From: Emticicia aquatilis
GTDB lineage: Bacteria > Bacteroidota > Bacteroidia > Cytophagales > Spirosomataceae
Assembly: GCF_014644295.1 (NCBI RefSeq)
Contig: NZ_BMKK01000004.1
Coordinates: 124,001-188,000, forward strand
Reading direction: 5' to 3'
DNA length: 64,000 nucleotides
The notes below the pieces were generated by a model. The model did no database searches, was not told the DNA's origin, and saw only the letters and a program-made list of their open reading frames with translations. Below are positions 8,292 to 17,719 of the stretch, in pieces. Made by a program: the position numbers and the translations under genes. Within the stretch, counting starts at the first letter, position 1. The number at the start of each line of letters is the position of its first letter.

Positions 8292-8396
8292 ATAAATCTG
8301 CAAAAAGATTTAAGTTTTTTAGATTTCACATTGAAAAAAGTATTTATTTTGTATAGTCATTACTAACCAAGTAATATAAAATTAAACATAGTTCTG

Positions 8397-9584
8397 ATGT
8401 TTCCAACATTTGAATCACTTATCCCTGATAAGCAAATCCAAATCTTAATTTCAGCTGTAATCGCAATGCTCATCAACTTGCGTTCTATTCCTGTAATTAT
8501 AAACATAAGCGGGCTGCGAGGATTAATGGATAATCCCGTGAAACGTAGTTCGCATAAAACTCCTACTCCAACTTTTGGTGGAGTAGCCATTTTCGCAGGA
8601 ATCTTAATCGGTTACATGATTTGGAACTTTGGCGATGAAGGAATCTTAATTCACAAAGTATTTGCTGGTACAGTCATATTGTTCTTTTTAGGTGTAAAAG
8701 ACGACCTATATGCTCTTTCTCCTACAAAGAAAATGATAGTGCAGGTATTGGCATCCGCTATTGTGGTTATAGGTAGTGACCTACGCATTTCTGATTTATT
8801 TGGGATTTTTGGCATCAGCCATATTCCTTACATTATCAGTATTTTATTGACAATCTTCATTTTTGTGGCAATGATTAATGCCTTCAACTTAATTGACGGT
8901 ATTGATGGTTTAGCGGGTGGAATTGCCATGATTGCAAGTACTGGTTTCGGTTTATGGTTTTTGGTTAATCACCATTATTCATTGGCTTGTTTGGCTTTAT
9001 GCTTGGCAGGTTCGTTGGTGGGTTTCCTCCGATTCAATTTCTCCCAAACTCAGAAGATATTCATGGGCGATACTGGCTCATTAATTATTGGCTATATCAT
9101 AACGGTATTAGCAGTGAAGTTTATTCACCTAAATGTTATGCACGCTTGGGAAGCTGATATTTCATTTGTAAGTGCCCCTATCATTGCAGTTGTTATATTG
9201 ATTATTCCAATTTTTGATACAATCAGAGTTTTTTCTATCAGAATTTTACGTGGAAAATCGCCATTTAAGGCTGACAGATTACACATGCACCATTTATTGA
9301 TAGACAATAACCTATCGCACATGCAAGCGTCGTTTACCCTATACTTTACAACTATCTTTTTTACAGCACTAACTTATTTTGCAAGAAGTTATTTCTCTAA
9401 TACTGAGCTTTGTTTCTTTATTCTATTCTTGTTGATATGCTATTTTGTTGCAGGAAATTTGTTGGAAGTAAGAAGATTAAAGTTGAAGAAAGAAGAATTG
9501 AATATAAATGATAAAGTAGCGACTGCAACAGCTACTACTCCTGCAAAAGAAAAATTAAGATTAAGTGAAGTTAGTACAAACTAA
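8397..9584 (+). CDS. WecA/TagO-like undecaprenyl-phosphate sugar-1-phosphate transferase
   Basis: This 395-residue polytopic membrane enzyme transfers a sugar-1-phosphate (commonly GlcNAc-1-P) from a UDP-sugar to undecaprenyl phosphate, the first step of O-antigen or other envelope glycan synthesis. Diagnostic motifs are HKTPTPTFGG (about 53-62), Asp102-Asp103, NAFNLIDGIDGLAGG at 161-175, GDTGS at 224-228 and HMHH at 296-299. The HMHH form belongs to the WecA branch rather than MraY. A low-complexity charged tail follows the last helix. A strong hairpin terminator lies 21 bases after the stop. Confidence 0.93.
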   Translation: MFPTFESLIPDKQIQILISAVIAMLINLRSIPVIINISGLRGLMDNPVKRSSHKTPTPTFGGVAIFAGILIGYMIWNFGDEGILIHKVFAGTVILFFLGVKDDLYALSPTKKMIVQVLASAIVVIGSDLRISDLFGIFGISHIPYIISILLTIFIFVAMINAFNLIDGIDGLAGGIAMIASTGFGLWFLVNHHYSLACLALCLAGSLVGFLRFNFSQTQKIFMGDTGSLIIGYIITVLAVKFIHLNVMHAWEADISFVSAPIIAVVILIIPIFDTIRVFSIRILRGKSPFKADRLHMHHLLIDNNLSHMQASFTLYFTTIFFTALTYFARSYFSNTELCFFILFLLICYFVAGNLLEVRRLKLKKEELNINDKVATATATTPAKEKLRLSEVSTN

Positions 9585-9605
9585 ATCTTTTGACATACTA
9601 CCATA

Positions 9606-9644
9606 AAAAATCCCAGTTCTGAATTAATCAAAACTGGGATTTTT
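9606..9644. terminator. Bidirectional terminator between convergent genes
   Basis: A 13-bp perfect inverted repeat (AAAAATCCCAGTT with AACTGGGATTTTT) has T-runs on both strands. It sits between the WecA-like gene and the convergent guaA. Confidence 0.88.
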
Positions 9645-9659
9645 GTTTGTATAATACCC

Positions 9660-11189
9660 TTATTCCCATTCAATTGTTGCTGGAGGCTTCGAGCTAATAT
9701 CATATACAACTCTATTTACTCCTTTCACTTTATTGATGATTTCATTAGAAACATCTGCTAAAAACTCGTAAGGTAAATGAGCCCAGTCGGCTGTCATACC
9801 ATCAACACTTGTAACGGCACGTAAAGCTACAACTCTTTCATATGTACGCTCATCGCCCATTACTCCTACGCTTTGCACTGGTAAAAGCATCGAGCCTGCT
9901 TGCCAAACTTTATCGTATAAACCGCTGTTTTTCAAACCGTTAATAAAGATTGCATCAACCTCTTGTAGGATTTGTACTTTCTCAGGCGTTACATCGCCTA
10001 AGATTCTAATTCCTAAACCTGGCCCAGGGAACGGATGGCGTCCTAAGATATTTTGAGGAATGTTTAGAGCTTTACCTACTTCACGTACTCCATCTTTGAA
10101 TAATAAACGAAGCGGCTCAACTACTTGCAATTTCATAAAATCAGGTAAACCACCAACATTATGATGCGATTTGATGGTAACAGAAGGCCCTTTTACTGAC
10201 ACTGACTCAATGACATCAGGGTAGATTGTACCTTGACCGAGCCATTTTGCTCCTTCTACTTTGTGTGATTCTGCATCAAAAACATCAATAAACGTTTTAC
10301 CAATAGCCTTACGTTTTGCTTCTGGGTCGGTTAAACCTTTCAGTGCATCATAAAATCTATCTTTGGCATCAACGCCTACAACATTTAAACCTAAGCCTTT
10401 ATATGACTCTAAAACCTCCTCAAACTCGCCTTTGCGAAGCAATCCGTTATCAACAAAAATACAATATAAGTTTTTACCAATTGCATGATGAATCAAGGTA
10501 GCGGCGACTGAAGAATCTACTCCGCCCGAAAGCCCCATGATTACTTTATCATCACCCAGTTTTTCTTTCAATTCTTGAATAGTAACTTCGGCAAATGAAT
10601 CAGGAGTCCAACTTTGCGAACATTCACAAATATCTACCACAAAGTTTTTGATAATAGTTTTTCCCAAAACTGTATGTGTAACTTCTGGGTGAAACTGAAT
10701 ACCATAAACTGGTTTTTCCTTGATTTTAAAAGCGGCAACTTTTACCGTATCAGTCGAAGCAATAATATCAGCGTTTGATGGCGGAGCAGCGATGGTATCA
10801 CTGTGCGACATCCAAACTTGTGTATCGTCAGCCACGTCTTTGAAAAGAGCATAACGATTATTAACTTTATTCAGAATCGTGCGGCCATACTCTCTGATTG
10901 AAGAAGGAGCTACTTCTCCTCCACCCATTTGAGCCATCATCTGAGCACCATAGCAAACACCAAGAACTGGCAATGTTTTGGCAATTTCTTGCCAATCAAC
11001 TATTGGAGCATCTTCGTCTCTTACTGAACATGGACTTCCTGAAAGAATTACACCTTTAATATCGGCTGTAATCGGCGGAATTTTATTGAAAGGGTGTATT
11101 TCACAATACACATTTAGTTCTCGTACTCGGCGTGCAATCAGTTGCGTAAACTGTGAGCCAAAATCAAGAATAAGGATTTGTTCGGTCAT
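9660..11189 (-). CDS. guaA: GMP synthase (glutamine-hydrolysing)
   Basis: This enzyme converts XMP to GMP with glutamine as amine donor and ATP, the last step of guanine nucleotide synthesis. Starting at the ATG whose complement is at 11187-11189 ([13 protein letters not shown]), the protein has 509 residues, the usual length. An in-frame ATG 21 bases further upstream adds an unconserved MYFRNVT and was not chosen. The class I glutamine amidotransferase part has Cys79, His167 and Glu169. The ATP-pyrophosphatase P-loop SGGVDSS is at 221-227. The C-terminal dimerisation domain is complete and ends in IEWE. It is a single-gene unit. Confidence 0.97.
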   Translation of the reverse strand: MTEQILILDFGSQFTQLIARRVRELNVYCEIHPFNKIPPITADIKGVILSGSPCSVRDEDAPIVDWQEIAKTLPVLGVCYGAQMMAQMGGGEVAPSSIREYGRTILNKVNNRYALFKDVADDTQVWMSHSDTIAAPPSNADIIASTDTVKVAAFKIKEKPVYGIQFHPEVTHTVLGKTIIKNFVVDICECSQSWTPDSFAEVTIQELKEKLGDDKVIMGLSGGVDSSVAATLIHHAIGKNLYCIFVDNGLLRKGEFEEVLESYKGLGLNVVGVDAKDRFYDALKGLTDPEAKRKAIGKTFIDVFDAESHKVEGAKWLGQGTIYPDVIESVSVKGPSVTIKSHHNVGGLPDFMKLQVVEPLRLLFKDGVREVGKALNIPQNILGRHPFPGPGLGIRILGDVTPEKVQILQEVDAIFINGLKNSGLYDKVWQAGSMLLPVQSVGVMGDERTYERVVALRAVTSVDGMTADWAHLPYEFLADVSNEIINKVKGVNRVVYDISSKPPATIEWE

Positions 11190-11372
11190 GGTAACATTTC
11201 TAAAATACAAAATTAGAAGAAAATGCTATTGAGTGCAAGAAAAGTATTGTTTCTGATGAATTAACGGCAATACAAGAAAAACATAACTCCTTGATTATCA
11301 GGACAATTACAACATTCAGTTTCTTAGCAAATATCTCAAAGTATTTTCTTAAACTCTCTATTTATCAGATAT

Positions 11373-12836
11373 TTAGAACTGGAAATAGATAAATTTGGCA
11401 GGTTGGTCAAAAATCCCTAAGATAAAAAATGCCATTATGAATAAGTAATAAAGTGTCCAACGTAAAGCAGTTGGATAGTTAGATACAATCTGACGGATAC
11501 TTTTATCTCGTTGAATATAATGAATAATCTCCATAAAAATTATCAAGCCAACAGCAATCAAAAATTCAACCATCGTAAATTCAAGAAATACGTTTTTGGC
11601 AATATAATTATAGGTTAAAAACTCTTTTGTCGAAGGTAAATTAGAGAATAAATGAGTTACTAAATGCCAACATTGACTTTGTTCGAGGTAATTTCCTCTA
11701 AAGAATATCCAAGCAAAAGCCACTAAACAAAATGTTGTAAAAGCCTGAACGGTTTTTAATATAAAGGGAACTTTTTCAAGACCAGTAATTTTATTGAAAT
11801 AGGCTCTTGGTTTTTGAGTAATTCGGGCAAAAATGAGATAAAATCCGTGTAAAGCTCCCCAAATAATAAAATTCCAATTGGCACCATGCCAAAGACCACT
11901 AACTGCAAATACAAAAAATTGATTGAAGTTTTGACGAGTTTTACTTACTCGATTTCCACCCAAAGGAATATATAGATAATCTCTAAACCAAGTAGAAAGC
12001 GAAATATGCCAACGACGCCAAAATTCCGATATGCTTTTTGAAAAATACGGTCGGTCAAAGTTTTTCATAAGCTTGAAACCCATCACTTCGGCACTACCGA
12101 GTGCAATATCAGAGTAGCCAGAAAAATCACAATAAATTTGAAAAGTAAAAAATATCGTAGCTATAATAATTGGAACACCTTCATATTGAGTGGGTGTATC
12201 ATAAACTTTATCAACGAACAAAGTTAGTCGGTCGGCAATTACAACTTTCTTGAATAATCCCCAAGCCATTAGCTTCAATCCACTCGTAACTCTCTGATAA
12301 TCAAAACTTTTCTTTTCATAAAACTGATGCAATACATTTTGCGGGCGTTCGATTGGTCCAGCCACTAATTGTGGATAGAACATCACATATAGAGCATATA
12401 ATCCAAAATGCTTTTCGGCTTTTTGATTTCCACGATAGACCTCAATTGTGTAACTCATGGCTTGAAAAGTATGAAACGATAAGCCAATTGGAAGGATAAA
12501 ATCTAATAATTTATAGTGGGCAATATTGGCCTGAGCCAATGCAAAAATGGCGAAGTTGGTATATTTGAAAAATGCCAAAACACCAATATTTGCTACCAAA
12601 CTCAAGATTAAAAACCACTTTCGCTGCTTTCCAACAGCATTTTCTATCCAGATACCGGCATAATAATCAACAACAATCGTAAAACCCAATATCAGCAGGT
12701 ATTCGGGTTTGAAAACCATGTAAAAAACACAACTTGCAGCCAACAACCACCACCATCTATGCTTATGCACAAGCAAAAAATAGACAATCGTAACGATTGG
12801 AAAAAACAATAAGAATTCTATCGAATTGAAAAGCAT
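11373..12836 (-). CDS. MBOAT family O-acyltransferase (AlgI-like)
   Basis: This 487-residue polytopic membrane protein of the AlgI/DltB branch moves acyl groups, usually acetyl, across the inner membrane for addition to an extracellular polysaccharide. Family landmarks are the loop YPQLVAGPIERP, the FWRRWHISLSTWFRDYLYIPLGGN motif region and the invariant histidine in SGLWHGANWNF. The downstream gene on the same strand would be the partner that delivers acyl to the sugar; however, transcription runs from the SGNH-like gene at 12890-13843 into this one, 53 bases apart. The acylated polymer cannot be told from the sequence. Confidence 0.92.
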   Translation of the reverse strand: MLFNSIEFLLFFPIVTIVYFLLVHKHRWWWLLAASCVFYMVFKPEYLLILGFTIVVDYYAGIWIENAVGKQRKWFLILSLVANIGVLAFFKYTNFAIFALAQANIAHYKLLDFILPIGLSFHTFQAMSYTIEVYRGNQKAEKHFGLYALYVMFYPQLVAGPIERPQNVLHQFYEKKSFDYQRVTSGLKLMAWGLFKKVVIADRLTLFVDKVYDTPTQYEGVPIIIATIFFTFQIYCDFSGYSDIALGSAEVMGFKLMKNFDRPYFSKSISEFWRRWHISLSTWFRDYLYIPLGGNRVSKTRQNFNQFFVFAVSGLWHGANWNFIIWGALHGFYLIFARITQKPRAYFNKITGLEKVPFILKTVQAFTTFCLVAFAWIFFRGNYLEQSQCWHLVTHLFSNLPSTKEFLTYNYIAKNVFLEFTMVEFLIAVGLIIFMEIIHYIQRDKSIRQIVSNYPTALRWTLYYLFIMAFFILGIFDQPAKFIYFQF

Positions 12837-12889
12837 AAATTAATTTTTGTAGTACAGGCACTAACCTGTCATTAGACATCTTCGGTAGG

Positions 12890-13843
12890 TTATTGACCTG
12901 CCTTACTTAATAACTGAATGATTTTTTGAGTACGAATTTCTCCACCTTTTTGGGTTAAATGATAAGCCATATCGTGATACAGAGTATCCGAGAACACAAA
13001 ATCTTCGGGAGTTCCCAAAATCGGAAATTTGGCATAATCATTATATTCCTTCACATATTTATCAATGATTTTTTTATCTAAATCATAATTGGCCTTTGAG
13101 TAAGTCGGGTAAACAAAATATACATTCACACCTTTAGCTTTCATCGCAGAATAAAAATCATTCATATCGGCGATGGCATCTTTCAGACTTACCTTGTCAC
13201 TTAAAATAGCTCTTGGAATTTCTTTAAATCTTGGATTATTATAATGACTTATTAAATCGCCATACTGATTAGTTGCTCCTCTGAAAAAAATGTGCGTTGT
13301 ATCTGCAATATCATAAGTAATCTGCTCATTCTTTATTAAGCGTTCTAAAACTGTTTTGAAGGTATTGATTCGGAGTTGGCTATTTTCTCGAATATCCTCA
13401 AAAATGTCATCAAACTCAATCCACTCTTTGGCTTTCGGAAAATATCTTGCCATTAATAATTGTTCACTTTTATTCCCTTCACTTTCAATGATATATTCAA
13501 AGCCCATAATCACAGTATCGCCTTTGTGGAGTTCGGGAGAAATTTGTTTGAGCATATATTTCGCACCATAATCATAGTGGATAGCCATATTTACAACAGG
13601 CTTTTTCAATGAATCTTCGAGCATTTTGCTATTAATTCCATAAGCGAAATTTGAGCCTGCAATCAGAACAACCTTAGGAGATTTAAGAGATTGAAGTCTT
13701 TGAAACTTATCTATAATGATGGCATAATATGAAGTAGCTAAGTCGTGTTTTTTGTAGGGGTCGAAAAGAAAAACCGCCTCGATAGTTCCCCAAGTAAGTA
13801 TTGATAATAATAAAGCCTTCAATAAAAACTGTTTTATATTCAT
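12890..13843 (-). CDS. SGNH-hydrolase-like membrane-anchored protein, partner of MBOAT
   Basis: This 317-residue protein has an N-terminal signal anchor (about 7-27) and a periplasmic domain. The segment VVLIAGSNFAYGIN looks like SGNH block I, with a Ser nucleophile. Near the C-terminus SDTLYHDMAYHLTQKGG resembles the Asp/His block. It is probably analogous to DltD/AlgJ-type proteins that work with MBOAT acyltransferases; the linkage with the MBOAT gene directly downstream supports this. No sequence hit can be confirmed here, so the acetyl-transfer role is inferred. Confidence 0.65.
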   Translation of the reverse strand: MNIKQFLLKALLLSILTWGTIEAVFLFDPYKKHDLATSYYAIIIDKFQRLQSLKSPKVVLIAGSNFAYGINSKMLEDSLKKPVVNMAIHYDYGAKYMLKQISPELHKGDTVIMGFEYIIESEGNKSEQLLMARYFPKAKEWIEFDDIFEDIRENSQLRINTFKTVLERLIKNEQITYDIADTTHIFFRGATNQYGDLISHYNNPRFKEIPRAILSDKVSLKDAIADMNDFYSAMKAKGVNVYFVYPTYSKANYDLDKKIIDKYVKEYNDYAKFPILGTPEDFVFSDTLYHDMAYHLTQKGGEIRTQKIIQLLSKAGQ

Positions 13844-13956
13844 ATTCTTTAAAGTCAGTCCTGATTCGTAAGCGTACTCTTAAAAATCAAGTCAATCAAT
13901 CAGAGATAGTCAAATAGGCTTATCTCATAAATCTTTTTAATCTTGGTATAAATTGA

Positions 13957-13964
13957 TAGTTTTG
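13957..13964 (+). promoter_or_regulatory. Candidate Bacteroidota -7 promoter element
   Basis: TAGTTTTG matches the TAnnTTTG consensus 24 bases before the ATG at 13989. No clear -33 element is seen at the usual spacing. Confidence 0.4.
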
Positions 13965-13988
13965 TAAAAAATCAGCATCCAAATAAGT

Positions 13989-15209
13989 ATGAATTTACCT
14001 CGGTTTATCGCTCAACGCATTCAAAAAACCAACACAACTACTTTTACTTCGACTGTAACCAAAATTGGTGTATCGAGCATAGCCATTGGTTTGGCCGTAA
14101 TGATTATCTCGTTTAGTATTCTGATTGGTTTCAAACAAACCATCAGAGATAAGCTATTTAGTCTTAGCTCACACATACAAGTGAGCAAAATTACATTGAA
14201 TCAGTCGTTTGAAGAAACACCGATGATAATAAATACCAAATTTTACCAAAATTACAGAAAAAACCCCGAAATCAGGCACGTTCAAGCAGTAGCAAATAAA
14301 GCAGGGCTATTAAAATCTGACGAAGAACATTCAGGAATCGTACTAAAAGGTGTGGGAAGGGATTATGACTGGGCAAATTTCAAAGAAAATTTGATTGAAG
14401 GTAGGCCAATAAATTTTAGAGACACTACGTACTCTGATGAAATAATTATCAGTAAGAAAATAGCCAATCAATTAAAAATCAAAATCTCAGATAAAGTTCT
14501 TATTTATTTTATTCAAAATCCACCCAGAATTAGACCAGTAAAGGTTGTCGGCATTTATGATACGGGTTTAGAAGAGTTTGATAAAAACTTTATCATTGGC
14601 GATTTAGCCTTGGTGCAACGAATGAATGATTGGGATAAAAACACAGCTGGACACTATGAAATATTTTTAAAAAACTTCGACCACCTTGATTTGGCCGCTA
14701 AAAATGTTTTTGATGAAATCGACCAAGATATGCAGTTGGTAAAAGTTACCGAGATGTTTCCAGCCATATTTGATTGGCTCGGGCTTATGGATAGAAATAT
14801 TATTGTGATTATCGCCCTAATTTTACTTGTGGCGAGTTTCAATATGATTTCGGTGCTTTTGGTAATGATGATGGAGCGAACTCCGATGATTGGATTGCTC
14901 AAAGCCTTAGGAACTGATAATATAAGAATTAGACAGATATTTGTCTATAATGGCCTTACAATCATCCTTAAAGGCATGATTTACGGAAATATTATTGGGA
15001 TTGGCTTTTGTTTTTTACAGAAAATATACAAAATCATTCCGCTTGACTCTGAAAGTTATTATATGAGTTATGTACCGATTTCGTTCGATTGGCTGACGAT
15101 AATTATCCTAAATATTGTTACGGTTTTATTGGTTTTGGCAGTTATAACAATTCCAACATTGGTAGTTTCTCGAATGAAACTCATTGAATCTTTGAAGTTT
15201 AAAAGCTGA
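13989..15209 (+). CDS. LolC/LolE-like ABC transporter permease (FtsX domain)
   Basis: This 406-residue inner membrane protein has one N-terminal helix (about 27-48), a large periplasmic MacB-like domain and three C-terminal helices in an FtsX fold (about 265-290, 315-340, 360-390). LIDVxL-type signals are replaced by Bacteroidota variants such as MIGLLKALGTDNIRIRQIF. It probably helps release lipoproteins or move substrates together with a separate ATPase that is not encoded nearby. It has a paralogue at 22561-23763 on the other strand, and the two could form a LolC/E-type pair. Confidence 0.82.
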   Translation: MNLPRFIAQRIQKTNTTTFTSTVTKIGVSSIAIGLAVMIISFSILIGFKQTIRDKLFSLSSHIQVSKITLNQSFEETPMIINTKFYQNYRKNPEIRHVQAVANKAGLLKSDEEHSGIVLKGVGRDYDWANFKENLIEGRPINFRDTTYSDEIIISKKIANQLKIKISDKVLIYFIQNPPRIRPVKVVGIYDTGLEEFDKNFIIGDLALVQRMNDWDKNTAGHYEIFLKNFDHLDLAAKNVFDEIDQDMQLVKVTEMFPAIFDWLGLMDRNIIVIIALILLVASFNMISVLLVMMMERTPMIGLLKALGTDNIRIRQIFVYNGLTIILKGMIYGNIIGIGFCFLQKIYKIIPLDSESYYMSYVPISFDWLTIIILNIVTVLLVLAVITIPTLVVSRMKLIESLKFKS

Positions 15210-15258
15210 TTGTGGAATAAATAGAACCGTTTTATGCTTTCGCTTCACTTGCAAAAAT

Positions 15259-15448
15259 AAAAAGGGGCTGTCTCAAAAGTTTTCTTCACAAAAGAATATT
15301 TGGATAGCATTTGACCTCACCCTCTAAATCTCCCTCTCCTCGCAGGAGAGGGAGACTTTTAGCCCTTCTCCTGTGAGGAGAAGGGTTGGGATGAGGTGAT
15401 TTGCAGAATATTATTTGGTTGATTTTACTTTTAAGACAGCCTCTTTTT
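15259..15448. mobile_element. MITE-like 190-bp element with 22-bp terminal inverted repeats
   Basis: The ends AAAAAGGGGCTGTCTC (15259-15274, arm running to 15280) and its inverted copy ending at 15448 match at 20 of 22 positions. GGCTGTCTCAAAA-type ends resemble those of IS5/IS1182-group elements (family recollection). There is no transposase inside. The interior holds two palindromes (see the repeat entry). No clear target-site duplication was found. The element sits between convergent genes and could also act as a bidirectional terminator. Confidence 0.55.
15313..15402. repeat. Nested GC-rich palindromes inside the element
   Basis: CTCCCTCTCCTcgcAGGAGAGGGAG and CCCTTCTCCTgtgAGGAGAAGGG-type hairpins follow each other, bounded by ACCTCACCC and GGGATGAGGT. 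The whole block therefore folds as a larger inverted repeat. It resembles widespread REP-like CTCTCCT...AGGAGAG repeats and is markedly richer in GC than its surroundings. Confidence 0.65.
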
Positions 15449-15473
15449 GTAGGCAGAAAATTAGTTTATAAAA

Positions 15474-16676
15474 TTATGCTTCTGCTCTTGTATTATCTTT
15501 AAAAACTACAATAAATAACAATAATACTACGGCTGAAATGGCAGCAGGAACCATCCAAACGCTTGTCCAATCGTGGGTGCTTACCTCTCCTACTTTAGTA
15601 GTATATTTATCTAAAATTTTACCTGATAAAATCGAACCGATACCCATTCCAATGCCATAAGTGGCTAAAGTAATAAGCCCTTGAGCTGAGTTTTTGATTT
15701 TTTCACCAGCTTTGTTATCCGTATAGATTTGACCCGTTACAAAAAAGAAATCATAACATACCCCATGTAAAATAATGGCCAAATATAGCATCCATTCCGA
15801 CGAAATACCATCACCGTAACCAAAGCATACAAATCTGATTATCCATGCAATTAAACCAACAATGAGCATTTTCTTAATACCAAACTTGCTCAATGCAAAT
15901 GGAATCAAGAGCATAAAGCCAACCTCTGAAACTTGTCCAAGCGACATTTTATTTTCAACATTTGTCATGTTAGACTCCGTCAGAGATAAATTGGCGTGAG
16001 CATAATAAAACGACAATGGAATACACACCAAAATCGAACAAATGAAGAATACCAAAAACGAACGGTCTTTGAATAAGACAAACGCATCTGTACCCAAAAT
16101 CTGGCCAAATGAAGTAGCTTTTGTGGCCTTTGGTGGTGTATTGGGCAATGTAAACGCAAAAATCGCCCATGCAACTGATGTAAACATAGCTATTTGGAAG
16201 ATTGTAACTTTATCGCCTACGCCATAAAAACCAATGATATTTGTAATTACAATCCAAGCGATTGTACCCATTACACGAATAGAAGGAAATTCTTTTTCTG
16301 GGTTTTCCATCTGATTCATGGCTATCGAACTTGATAAAGCCAAGTTCGGAGCAAATGTGAGTGTATAAGCTAAAATATACCAGAAAAATGTGTCAGGGTC
16401 TTGGTTTTGAATCAAGAAATAAAGAATAACAGCACCTAAAATATTGAGTACACCCATTACTTTTTGAGCAGAAAAGAAACGGTCAGCTACCATTCCCATA
16501 AAAAATGGAGCTACAATCGAAGCTATCGAAAAAGTAGCATAAGCACTACCGATTTGGTCGCCTGTTGCATGAAGCGTAGTAAAAAGATATTTTCCCATTT
16601 GCCCGTACCAAGCACCCCAAGTGGAGAACATGAGAAACATCATTACCATTAATTTAATTCTCGTAATAAGTGTCAT
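15474..16676 (-). CDS. Nucleoside:H+ symporter family MFS transporter
   Basis: This 400-residue protein has twelve predicted helices and the NupG/XapB-type signature of the nucleoside/H+ symporter branch: MFSTWGAWYGQMGKYL at the N-terminus, LALSSSIAMNQM and GVCYDFFFVTGQIYTDNKA in the eighth to ninth helices. It imports nucleosides or related glycosides with protons. It is transcribed after the Gfo/Idh/MocA oxidoreductase gene on the same strand (40 bases apart); this pairing is frequent in Bacteroidota sugar-catabolic loci, so the real substrate may be a sugar derivative. Confidence 0.85.
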   Translation of the reverse strand: MTLITRIKLMVMMFLMFSTWGAWYGQMGKYLFTTLHATGDQIGSAYATFSIASIVAPFFMGMVADRFFSAQKVMGVLNILGAVILYFLIQNQDPDTFFWYILAYTLTFAPNLALSSSIAMNQMENPEKEFPSIRVMGTIAWIVITNIIGFYGVGDKVTIFQIAMFTSVAWAIFAFTLPNTPPKATKATSFGQILGTDAFVLFKDRSFLVFFICSILVCIPLSFYYAHANLSLTESNMTNVENKMSLGQVSEVGFMLLIPFALSKFGIKKMLIVGLIAWIIRFVCFGYGDGISSEWMLYLAIILHGVCYDFFFVTGQIYTDNKAGEKIKNSAQGLITLATYGIGMGIGSILSGKILDKYTTKVGEVSTHDWTSVWMVPAAISAVVLLLFIVVFKDNTRAEA

Positions 16677-16716
16677 AAGTTTTAGAGTTGTTTAAAATTA
16701 TTGTAAATTTCTATTA

Positions 16717-17706
16717 TTAGTTTATCGGATTACAAATTTGTTCCATCACCCAATTGGTGCGGGCAGCTGATTCACCGTGGCTTGGGTTAATGCCTTTACC
16801 ATTCAATTCATTAATTATGGTTTGAATAAAAGGTTTCTGAATATTAGGCGAAATATCAAATTCGTATCTGATTGGAGCTTCTCCTTCAACTTCAAGCGTA
16901 ACCGAATGGTCGCCAAAACAAGGAAAAGAAATTTGACCTTTACTTCCCACTATTATAGTAGTTTCTTTCTGGCTCACTTTATTGGCGGCAAAACTCCAAA
17001 TTCCAGAACCAATTATGCCATTTTCAAAAACAAAGTTTCCTACAACTAAATCATCGCCAGCATAACTATTTGTTTGATTGGCAGTATAACCATTGGCTTT
17101 TTTGATAGGGCCAAAAAGAAAATCAAGAGCATCCAATTGATGACAAGCCAAATCATAGAAGTATCCACCACCCGAAACATCAGGATTAACTCGCCAATTA
17201 TTCGAGTTTTGGTCTTTGACATCCAATGGTTTCTGAACAAAAATATTCACAAAACGCACATCGCCAATGGCTTTGCTATCTAATAACTCTTTTATTTTCA
17301 AGAAATTTGGTAATGACCGACGATAATATGCCACAAATAGAGGAACGTTGGCGGCCTTACACGCTTCAATCATTTCCAGACATTCTTTATAAGTACGAGC
17401 CATTGGCTTTTCGACATACACTACTTTGCCAGCCTCGGCTACACGTTTGACGTATTCGGCATGAGAACTTGGAGGTGTAGCAATATAAACTGCATCAATA
17501 TCGGGGTCATTGATTAGGTCATCGGCATTTGAATACCATTTTTCTACACCATGTCTTTGAGCAAAGTCTTTGGCCAGTTCAGCCGAACGTCTCATAACAG
17601 CAACCAATTCAGAACCTTCAATTTTCTGAAATGCTGGGCCACTTTTTACTTCACAGACATCACCAACACCAATAATACCCCATTTGATAGACTTCGTACG
17701 TTTCAT
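16717..17706 (-). CDS. Gfo/Idh/MocA family NAD(P)-dependent oxidoreductase
   Basis: This 329-residue dehydrogenase has an N-terminal Rossmann fold (IKWGIIGVGDVCEVKSGPAF), the EKP motif in VVYVEKPMARTYKECLEMI and a C-terminal beta-sheet domain with the DLACHQLDALDFLFG motif. It oxidises a sugar or cyclitol hydroxyl with NAD(P). The substrate is not predictable from the sequence. The radical SAM gene lies 13 bases upstream and the MFS transporter 40 bases downstream on the same strand, so a three-gene transcript is plausible. Confidence 0.9.
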   Translation of the reverse strand: MKRTKSIKWGIIGVGDVCEVKSGPAFQKIEGSELVAVMRRSAELAKDFAQRHGVEKWYSNADDLINDPDIDAVYIATPPSSHAEYVKRVAEAGKVVYVEKPMARTYKECLEMIEACKAANVPLFVAYYRRSLPNFLKIKELLDSKAIGDVRFVNIFVQKPLDVKDQNSNNWRVNPDVSGGGYFYDLACHQLDALDFLFGPIKKANGYTANQTNSYAGDDLVVGNFVFENGIIGSGIWSFAANKVSQKETTIIVGSKGQISFPCFGDHSVTLEVEGEAPIRYEFDISPNIQKPFIQTIINELNGKGINPSHGESAARTNWVMEQICNPIN

Positions 17707-17719
17707 GATTTATTCAATA

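Noticed and set aside
15259-15448. Insertion sequence with transposase
   Set aside because: Only 190 bases lie between the ends, and no open frame of transposase size is present.
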